NCBI RefSeq assembly: GCF_904846705.1
Contig: NZ_CAJHBS010000006.1
Coordinates: 1-64,000, forward strand
Direction: 5' to 3'
Length of the DNA: 64,000 nt
From: Psychrobacter sp. Pi2-52
GTDB taxonomy: Bacteria; Pseudomonadota; Gammaproteobacteria; Pseudomonadales; Moraxellaceae
Numbering within the stretch: the stretch's first letter is position 1; the number at the start of each line of letters is the position of its first letter. A model generated the notes under the pieces. It was not told where the DNA came from, searched no databases, and saw only the letters and a program-made list of their open reading frames with translations. Position numbers and translations under genes: made by a program. Of the stretch, positions 57,596-64,000 are shown piece by piece.

Positions 57596-58027
57596 ATGGC
57601 TAACGAACGTACTTTATCTATCATCAAACCTGACGCAGTTGCTGGCAACCACATCGGCGCTATCTATAGCCGTTTTGAACAAGCTGGTCTAAAAATCGTT
57701 GCAGCTAAAATGCTACAACTTGATGATGAAAAAGCAGGCGGTTTTTATGCTGAGCACGCTGAGCGTCCATTTTACAACGACCTAAAATCTTTTATGATGT
57801 CAGGTCCAGTATTGGTATCAGTACTAGAAGGCGAAAATGCTATCGCTCAGCATCGTGAAATCATGGGTGCAACTAACCCAAAAGAAGCTGCTGAAGGCAC
57901 TATCCGTGCTGATTTCGCTAGCAGCATCGACGAAAACGCAGTACATGGTTCAGATTCAGCTGAATCAGCAGCACGTGAAATCAGCTACTTCTTCAGCGAT
58001 GATGAAGTTTGTGCACGTACACGCTAA
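57596..58027 (+). CDS. ndk: Nucleoside-diphosphate kinase
   Basis: Ndk balances nucleoside triphosphates through a phospho-His intermediate. The 143 residues match the usual 140-145. It has [17 protein letters not shown] at the N-terminus, [16 protein letters not shown], and the active site NAVHGSDS with H117. AGGAGC lies six bases before the ATG. It is a single gene upstream of rlmN, as often seen in Gammaproteobacteria (ndk-rlmN-pilF-rodZ-ispG-hisS). Confidence 0.98.
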   Translation: MANERTLSIIKPDAVAGNHIGAIYSRFEQAGLKIVAAKMLQLDDEKAGGFYAEHAERPFYNDLKSFMMSGPVLVSVLEGENAIAQHREIMGATNPKEAAEGTIRADFASSIDENAVHGSDSAESAAREISYFFSDDEVCARTR

Positions 58028-58540
58028 TATAGTAAACCAGCTATAGGCTTTTACGGCGTTCGATTTGTTTGAGGTAACTGCTATAATAAGACAGCTACGA
58101 TTTAAACTGATCTTACCGGTATAAGTTTTATACTTGATTGACTATAGACGAATTATTTACAACATTGATTGTTTATAATTGGTTTGCGAGACGGCTTATA
58201 TCTTATGGGTATAGGCCGTTTTAGCTATTGTAATAATCCTATAATCAAAGAATTACTAAACTGCTATGGCGTTACCCTTCTTAGATGTACTACTTGTACA
58301 ATCTGCAGTCGGCTGCCTTGTATTCGCTTTAGAGTTCTATAATTATATTATTCATTGAAATTATTAATAACTTGCCTCATTATTGTTTTTACTTAGCGTT
58401 ATCAATCCCTTATCAGCATGTTTTCATTAATTCGAAGAACTGCGCTCATAGCGGATTGCTCATGCACCCATGTATGTATGGCAAAGCCCATATAAATAAT
58501 TGCACCGCTTATCTAAGCTTCTGCAAAAAGGTTACCTATT
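58028..58540. other. ndk-rlmN spacer, 513 bases
   Basis: It contains the stem-loop at 58190-58223 after ndk. The rest is AT-rich and probably carries the promoter of the rlmN gene group. A 69-codon frame at 58372-58581 overlaps the rlmN start in another phase, has no ribosome site, and is rejected. Confidence 0.6.
58190..58223 (+). terminator. Probable terminator after ndk
   Basis: ACGGCTTATA (58191-58200) pairs with TATAGGCCGT (58210-58219) with one mismatch across nine bases, followed by a short T run. It lies about 160 bases after ndk. Confidence 0.65.
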
Positions 58541-59770
58541 ATGTCAACTGTTCAAGCACCTACTCAGCACGTACCTGCTAAGATTACTGATAGCATTAAG
58601 CTAGTAGATGAGGCACATGCCAAAACCAATCTATTGGGTATGACGCAAGCGCAACTGGCTGATTACTTCAAGAGTATTGGCGAAAAGCCGTTCCGCTCAA
58701 CTCAGGTGATTAAGTGGATTTATCAGCATGGCGTGACAGATTTTGAGCAAATGACTAATCTGAGTAAGTCGTTACGAGACAAGTTATCGCTTAATGCCTG
58801 TGTGATACCGCCCAAAGTAATTCATCGTCAATACAGTGATGATGGTACACGTAAGTGGGTATTTGAAGTTACTGGCGGTTCGTTGGTTGAGACAGTGCTT
58901 ATCCCTGCAGATGATAGCAAGTTAAATGGCCGTAAGACATTATGCGTGTCTTCTCAAGTAGGCTGTGCACTAGACTGTAGTTTCTGTAGTACAGGCAAGC
59001 AAGGGTTCGAGCGTGACTTAAGTGCAGCTGAAATTATCGGTCAGTTATGGGTCGCTAATGCGTCATATATGACAGATGAAAATGAAAGTTTAGAAAACGT
59101 TGACCATAGCCTATGGGAAAATAACGTCACCAACGTGGTGATGATGGGCATGGGTGAGCCGCTATTGAACTATAAGCCTGTGGTAGGCTCAATGGAGTTG
59201 ATGCTAAGCGATCATGCTTATGGATTGTCAAAGCGTCGCGTCACGTTATCGACTTCTGGTGTCGTCCCGAAAATGTATCAGCTAGCACAAGACATCGATG
59301 TGGCATTGGCTATCTCACTGCATGCACCAAATGATGAGCTGCGTAATGAGTTGGTGCCAATTAACAAGAAATATCCGCTAGAAGAGCTGATTGCAGCGGC
59401 AAAAAACTACGTTTATGATGTCAATCCACGTCATAAGAAGCACGTTACGATTGAGTATGTGATGCTTGATGGCGTCAATGACAGTAATGAGCATGCCCAT
59501 CAGTTGGTTGCGCTATTGGAAGGGTTACCAAGTAAAATTAACCTTATTCCGTTCAACCCATTCCCACATGCACCGTATGATAAATCAAGCAATAACCGTA
59601 TTCATGCATTTAGTAATATATTGAGCGAAGCGGGTTTTATTTGTACCATTCGTCAAACCCGTGGTGATGATATCGATGCCGCTTGTGGTCAGTTGGTTGG
59701 ACAAGTTGCCGATCGTACTAGACGCTCAGCCGCGTGGCAGCAGAGCATCAAAGATCGTGAAAGCGTTTAG
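58541..59770 (+). CDS. rlmN: Dual-specificity RNA methyltransferase RlmN
   Basis: This radical-SAM enzyme methylates C2 of A2503 in 23S rRNA and A37 in some tRNAs. The cluster motif CxxxCxxC is C142, C146, C149 ([16 protein letters not shown]). [18 protein letters not shown] and [10 protein letters not shown] are family motifs, and the C-terminal AACGQL holds the methyl-carrying Cys. The 409 residues exceed E. coli (384) by a polar N-terminus of about 25. AAGG lies ten bases before the ATG. Confidence 0.96.
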   Translation: MSTVQAPTQHVPAKITDSIKLVDEAHAKTNLLGMTQAQLADYFKSIGEKPFRSTQVIKWIYQHGVTDFEQMTNLSKSLRDKLSLNACVIPPKVIHRQYSDDGTRKWVFEVTGGSLVETVLIPADDSKLNGRKTLCVSSQVGCALDCSFCSTGKQGFERDLSAAEIIGQLWVANASYMTDENESLENVDHSLWENNVTNVVMMGMGEPLLNYKPVVGSMELMLSDHAYGLSKRRVTLSTSGVVPKMYQLAQDIDVALAISLHAPNDELRNELVPINKKYPLEELIAAAKNYVYDVNPRHKKHVTIEYVMLDGVNDSNEHAHQLVALLEGLPSKINLIPFNPFPHAPYDKSSNNRIHAFSNILSEAGFICTIRQTRGDDIDAACGQLVGQVADRTRRSAAWQQSIKDRESV

Positions 59771-59969
59771 CACGTTCTCTAGAAGATAAACGTTATATTC
59801 GACTGGTATAGCGTTTTAGCTGTCTTTTGTCTGTCGCAATGGTAAGAAAATGTAGCAATGACTGTCAAGATCGCAGAACGTGGCAATTAATAACAACTAA
59901 ATTGTACTTATAGGGGTTAAATCTATTAAACTGAGGCCTCGAAGATCGAACGCATTGAATCCCAGTTTT

Positions 59970-60917
59970 ATGATGGCGGCCATGATGACTTCTAAAAATT
60001 CTTGTCAGTTCAAATATCAAAAATCATTTTCTAAATTTTATAAGCAGTCGAGTATCAGTGCTGCCCAAACCGCTTTGCCAAAGCGTGCAGTCCTGTCGGC
60101 AGTGTTCGGTGTCCTTGTATTAAGTGGCTGTCAGACCACCCCGACTAATGATTTGCTAGGTAACTCTCCTTATCAAACATCTACGCGCGCTAGCAACGAT
60201 CGAAATTTAGATCAGCAGGAAATCGCCCGTGTGCGTACCTCACTTGCCGCGCAATACATCCGAAAAAATGAGCTTGATACCGCGCAGCAGCAGCTTGAAA
60301 AAGCCTTTGCTGCCGATAGCCGTTATGCGCCAGCCTATGATATGATGGGCGTTTTGTTGCAGCAAGAAGGCAGCCGTATCAATCTAGCCAAAGCTGATGA
60401 GTATTTCAAAAAAGCAATCGCGCTAGATAAAGACTTTGTACAAGCACACAATAATTATGGCGTGTATCTGTCACAGACAAAGCGCTATCGTGAAGCAGCA
60501 GAACAGTTTGAGATTGCAGGGGCGACGCTAGGCTATGAAGGCCGTATTGGCGCGCTAGAAAACCTAGGTCGTACTTATCTACAGTTGGGTGATGATAGTG
60601 CCGCTTCAAAAGCATTTTTACGGGCACTCGATGGCAATCGTAATAGTATTATTGCTCATATCGAATTGGTAGATTTATTGCTCGACCAACAGCGTGTACC
60701 GCAGGCACAGAGACTGTATGATGAGACGCTGATATTGGTGCAGGGGCAGGGTGTTAGCCCGCGCTTGCTCTTACAAGGTATCAAGCTTGCAGCAGCACAA
60801 AATAATATAACAACGCGCCAGCAATTGGCACAGCAGCTTTTATCCGCTTATCCGCTAAGTGATGAAGCAAAACAACTTAAGACTTGGCTTAACAATCCAG
60901 AGGCACCATGGAAATGA
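59970..60917 (+). CDS. pilF: Type IV pilus lipoprotein PilF/PilW
   Basis: This is a TPR lipoprotein that places the PilQ secretin in the outer membrane. Of 315 residues from the ATG at 59970, a signal with lipobox (LVLSGC near 49-54) comes first, then TPR units (IRKNELDTAQQQLEKAF, APAYDMMGVLLQ, AHNNYGVYLSQTKRYREAAEQF, ALENLGRTYLQLGDDSAASKAF). The pre-lipobox part is unusually long (over 40 residues); several Met codons (59970, 59973, 59982, 59985) and a TTG (59955) are possible starts and none has a good ribosome site. It overlaps the next gene by ten bases. Confidence 0.9.
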   Translation: MMAAMMTSKNSCQFKYQKSFSKFYKQSSISAAQTALPKRAVLSAVFGVLVLSGCQTTPTNDLLGNSPYQTSTRASNDRNLDQQEIARVRTSLAAQYIRKNELDTAQQQLEKAFAADSRYAPAYDMMGVLLQQEGSRINLAKADEYFKKAIALDKDFVQAHNNYGVYLSQTKRYREAAEQFEIAGATLGYEGRIGALENLGRTYLQLGDDSAASKAFLRALDGNRNSIIAHIELVDLLLDQQRVPQAQRLYDETLILVQGQGVSPRLLLQGIKLAAAQNNITTRQQLAQQLLSAYPLSDEAKQLKTWLNNPEAPWK

Positions 60918-61726
60918 TCACCCCATCATCAAACACTCAATCTAACGCTCAGGGATCATTTGGTGCCGTGTTGCAGCAAGCCCGTAAAAACAAGCAAGTA
61001 ACTTTAGAAGCAGCGGCGGCTGAGCTGTTCATTCTAAAGCGTCATTTGGAGGCCTTAGAAAGCGAAAACTTCGCTGAGCTACCACAGGCTGCGTTTGCTC
61101 GTGGTTTTGCGATTAACTATGCCAAATATTTGGGCTTAGATTCAGCAAAAATCGCTAGTAGCTTCGATGCCGCCTATCCTAATGAGTTGAAGGCCAAATC
61201 AGCCAGCAATATCGACACGCCACTGCGTCCAATGGGAACTTTGCAGCGTGATACTCATAACCGCATCCGTTTTAACCCCTTATTGATCATAGGTGTTATC
61301 GGATTGATTATCTTGGCGATATTCCTATTCCGCATGGTGAGTAACGCTAGCAAAGAAAACACCCAAGAGCCTGTATCAGCTGTTGAAGACATGTCAGCAA
61401 TAGAACAAGCCCAAGGTGCCGCTATCAATAGTGATGCAAGTGGCGTTGGTGCTTCTGGCTCTGCATTGAATCTAGGTGATGCTGCAGCAATGGCTACCCT
61501 GAACCTTGTATTGACAAGCGACGCTGTGGTTAGCATCACGGATGCTTCTGGAAACAGCTTAATAAACGGTTCTCAGTCTGCAGGTAACTATGACTTGTCA
61601 GGTATGCCACCGTTTAATGTGCAAATTGATAATATCGACAATGTTAGCTTGATGCTCAATCAACAACCAGTTGCGTTAGAGACGTATGCAACAGATAAGC
61701 AAGCTACTTTCGAATTGGCACCATAG
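60908..61726 (+). CDS. RodZ-like helix-turn-helix membrane protein
   Basis: The 272-residue protein has a cytoplasmic HTH domain (about 16-85, FGAVLQQARKNKQVTLEAAA ... ELPQAAFARGFAINYAKYLGL), one membrane helix (about 121-142), a low-complexity Ala/Ser linker and a periplasmic beta domain of the DUF4115 type (about 195-272). This is the RodZ plan; RodZ links MreB to the cell-wall machinery. It is shorter than E. coli RodZ (337). Its place between pilF and ispG is the usual rodZ position. Confidence 0.9.
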   Translation: MEMITPSSNTQSNAQGSFGAVLQQARKNKQVTLEAAAAELFILKRHLEALESENFAELPQAAFARGFAINYAKYLGLDSAKIASSFDAAYPNELKAKSASNIDTPLRPMGTLQRDTHNRIRFNPLLIIGVIGLIILAIFLFRMVSNASKENTQEPVSAVEDMSAIEQAQGAAINSDASGVGASGSALNLGDAAAMATLNLVLTSDAVVSITDASGNSLINGSQSAGNYDLSGMPPFNVQIDNIDNVSLMLNQQPVALETYATDKQATFELAP

Positions 61727-61842
61727 TCAGTTGCATAAGCGCCAAATTTGAATAAAGCGCATATGTGTTTGCCGATTCAGCTAGTTTATATTATATGTAC
61801 AAAGGCCTAGGGCTTTTCTATTTTTGATTTAAGGATTTATGT

Positions 61843-62958
61843 ATGTCAATGCCATCGCCTATTAATCGTCGTCTGACCAAAAAAATCTATGTCGGTGATG
61901 TCGCGGTTGGTGGTGATGCACCAATTAGCGTACAGAGCATGACCAACACTGATACCTGTGATGTAGCAGCGACGGTCGCTCAAATCGAGCGTTGTGTCGA
62001 AGCAGGTGCTGATTTAATGCGCGTATCAACGCCAACGATGGATACGGTCAAAGCCTTTGGTGAAATTCGCAAACTGGTAAGCGTGCCTTTGATCGCTGAC
62101 GTGCATTTTGATCATAAAATCGCTTTGGCAGTTGCAGAAGCAGGCGCTGACTGCTTACGTATCAATCCTGGTAACATTGGTAGCGATGCTAAGGTACGTG
62201 AAGTGGTCGCTTGCGCCAAATATCACAATATTCCGATTCGTATTGGCGTCAACGCTGGCTCTTTAGAAAAAGACATACAGCGTAAGTATACTGAGCCAAC
62301 TGGCGAAGCGATGCTAGAGTCGGCAATGCGCCATATTGATATTTTAGAGCGTCTTAATTTTGACCAGTACAAAGTATCTGTCAAAGCCAGCAACGTGTTT
62401 TTGACATTGGATGCTTATCGTTTAATATCAGCGCAAATTGATAACCCATTACATTTGGGCGTGACGGAAGCGGGTGTCTACCGTACGGGCGCTGTTAAAT
62501 CTGCTATTGCGCTAGGTGGATTATTGCTAGACGGTATTGGCGATACCATTCGTATCTCGTTAGCCGCTGAGCCTGAAGAAGAGATTAAGATTGGTTTTGA
62601 TATTCTAAAATCGCTTAATATTCGCTCGAACGGTGTAAACTTTATCGCCTGTCCAAGCTGCTCGCGTCAAGAGTTTGATGTAATTAAAGTAATGACAGCG
62701 TTAGAGTCTCGCTTAGAAGATATTCGTGAACCGATGAATCTATCTGTGATCGGCTGCAAGGTAAACGGTCCAGGAGAAGCAAAAGAGGCCGATATCGGTA
62801 TCGTTGGTGCTGCCCCTAGATCATTAGTCTATCGTATGGGTGAAAAAAGCCACCTTATCGATACAGGCAATTTGGTTGATGAAATAGAAGGTATGGTTCG
62901 CGCCCATGCAGAAGACTTGGCGAAAAAGCGTGAGAATGAAATCATTCGCGTAAAATAA
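61843..62958 (+). CDS. ispG: 4-hydroxy-3-methylbut-2-en-1-yl diphosphate synthase
   Basis: IspG (GcpE) is a [4Fe-4S] enzyme of the MEP isoprenoid pathway that reduces MEcPP to HMBPP. The 371 residues equal the E. coli size (372). Cluster ligands are C270 and C273 ([10 protein letters not shown]), C305 ([10 protein letters not shown]) and E312. [10 protein letters not shown] at the N-terminus and LRINPGNIG are barrel motifs. It lies 116 bases after the rodZ-like gene and upstream of hisS. Confidence 0.97.
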   Translation: MSMPSPINRRLTKKIYVGDVAVGGDAPISVQSMTNTDTCDVAATVAQIERCVEAGADLMRVSTPTMDTVKAFGEIRKLVSVPLIADVHFDHKIALAVAEAGADCLRINPGNIGSDAKVREVVACAKYHNIPIRIGVNAGSLEKDIQRKYTEPTGEAMLESAMRHIDILERLNFDQYKVSVKASNVFLTLDAYRLISAQIDNPLHLGVTEAGVYRTGAVKSAIALGGLLLDGIGDTIRISLAAEPEEEIKIGFDILKSLNIRSNGVNFIACPSCSRQEFDVIKVMTALESRLEDIREPMNLSVIGCKVNGPGEAKEADIGIVGAAPRSLVYRMGEKSHLIDTGNLVDEIEGMVRAHAEDLAKKRENEIIRVK

Positions 62959-63081
62959 GTCATACATTAGATTGATACGTTAAGCTATATCGTCATAGCA
63001 TCAATTAGATACAACGCTTATTTAAGTACATAGAAAACAATAATAGAATACCTGTTAAATATTTAAGGATACGACCGTACC

Positions 63082-64000
63082 ATGATCAAAGCTATCAAAG
63101 GTTTTAATGATATTTTGCCTGACCAATCAGCAAAGTGGTTGCATTTAGAAGCGATATTGGCTGATGTACTTGGTAGGTACGGTTACGAGCATATTCGCTT
63201 GCCAATCGTTGAACAAACGGATCTGTTTGCCCGTGCTATTGGTGGCGCGACTGACATCGTCGAAAAAGAGATGTACAGCTTTACTGATAAATCTGAGCCG
63301 CCAACCCCGTTAGCGCTACGTCCTGAAGGCACAGCTGGAGCAGTACGTGCAGTTATCGAGCACAACTTGCTACGTGGTGACACGCCTAAGCTTTGGTATA
63401 TCGGTCCGATGTTCCGCTACGAGCGTCCGCAAAAAGGCCGTTATCGCCAGTTTCATCAGTTAGGTGTCGAGAGCTTCGGTAGTGCATTACCAGATGCTGA
63501 TGCTGAGCTGATTGCGATGACTCATTTGATGTGGAAAGAGCTAGGCCTCAACAATGAGATGCGTTTGCAACTAAACAGTTTGGGTGAGCTAGATGAGCGC
63601 TATGCTTATCGCGAAGCATTGGTTACCTATTTAACTGATAAAAAAGACCAGCTAGACGAAGACAGCAAACGTCGTCTAACGACTAACCCTTTACGTATCT
63701 TGGACAGCAAAGAGGCGAGCACGCAAGCAGTATTGGCAGATGCGCCAAAGCTTGCTGACTTCTTAGGTGAAGAGAGTGTGGCGCATTTTGAGCAGGTCAA
63801 AGCCTATCTGACTGCGCTTAATATCGATTTTGAAATCAATCCGCACTTAGTACGTGGCCTTGATTATTATAATAAAACAGTATTTGAATGGGTAACAGAT
63901 AAGCTTGGAAGTCAAGCTACCGTTTGTGCGGGTGGTCGTTATGATGGGCTAGTAGGGCAATTAAAATCAATCGGTACAGATGGTAGTAAACCAGTAAAGT
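63082..64000 (+). CDS. hisS: Histidyl-tRNA synthetase, cut by window end
   Basis: The ATG at 63082 opens 306 complete codons with no stop before base 64000, so the gene runs past the window (about 425 residues expected). It shows [13 protein letters not shown], motif 2 ([20 protein letters not shown]), [25 protein letters not shown] and [10 protein letters not shown], the HisRS signatures. HisRS charges tRNA-His. The related hisZ paralogue lies 8 kb upstream. AAGGAT precedes the start at a long spacing (about 15 bases). Confidence 0.96.
   Translation, partial: MIKAIKGFNDILPDQSAKWLHLEAILADVLGRYGYEHIRLPIVEQTDLFARAIGGATDIVEKEMYSFTDKSEPPTPLALRPEGTAGAVRAVIEHNLLRGDTPKLWYIGPMFRYERPQKGRYRQFHQLGVESFGSALPDADAELIAMTHLMWKELGLNNEMRLQLNSLGELDERYAYREALVTYLTDKKDQLDEDSKRRLTTNPLRILDSKEASTQAVLADAPKLADFLGEESVAHFEQVKAYLTALNIDFEINPHLVRGLDYYNKTVFEWVTDKLGSQATVCAGGRYDGLVGQLKSIGTDGSKPVK

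Noticed and set aside
58372..58581. 69-codon ORF before rlmN
   Set aside because: Overlaps the rlmN start in another phase, has no ribosome site, and has a composition typical of AT-rich spacer.

Overview
The window looks like a piece of a Psychrobacter-type chromosome (Moraxellaceae, Gammaproteobacteria). The grounds are a complete 13-gene nuo operon with a fused nuoCD, housekeeping proteins that read as gammaproteobacterial, moderate GC with AT-rich spacers, and short tandem repeats in the spacers. I saw no rRNA, tRNA, insertion sequence, prophage or CRISPR array. Assignments come from recognising protein motifs by eye; no database search was possible.

Layout. 1-3686: an 11-copy octamer array, then mgtE (Mg transport) and rep (helicase), both on the minus strand. 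3687-4531: a long spacer with a probable decayed small gene and tandem repeats. 4532-20867: nuoA-B-CD-E-F-G-H-I-J-K-L-M-N, respiratory complex I, closed by a strong terminator. 21062-27394: fpr, an unknown protein, a TonB-like protein, mscS, ybeY and ybeZ. 27995-30773: two ubiquinone-pathway hydroxylases. 30811-32043: an AT-rich gene for a PIN/NYN-like nuclease domain followed by three winged-helix-like modules, meeting lysO tail to tail.

33221-38870 is the most unusual locus. A 902-residue protein fuses a CDP-alcohol phosphatidyltransferase, an alpha/beta hydrolase and a methyltransferase (E. coli YnbA + YnbC in one chain). It is followed without gaps by a patatin-like protein that lacks the usual catalytic Asp and by a short-chain dehydrogenase. 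A CdsA/YnbB-like cytidylyltransferase faces them. Together they look like an uncharacterised phospholipid-modifying pathway.

38991-44524 holds NAD synthesis: nadB and nadA on the minus strand, a Nudix-related winged-helix regulator (NrtR/NadQ type), and nadC. Near-identical palindromes lie before nadA and nadC, which suggests a local self-contained regulon. 44839-48545: marC family, a LysE/ArgO exporter and three tandem, diverged paralogues of unknown function. 48701-57173: rluB, folD, psiE-like, corA, a DUF2237 protein, hisZ, purA and an LprI-like secreted protein. 57596-64000: ndk, rlmN, pilF/pilW, a rodZ-like gene, ispG and the start of hisS, which is cut by the window end.
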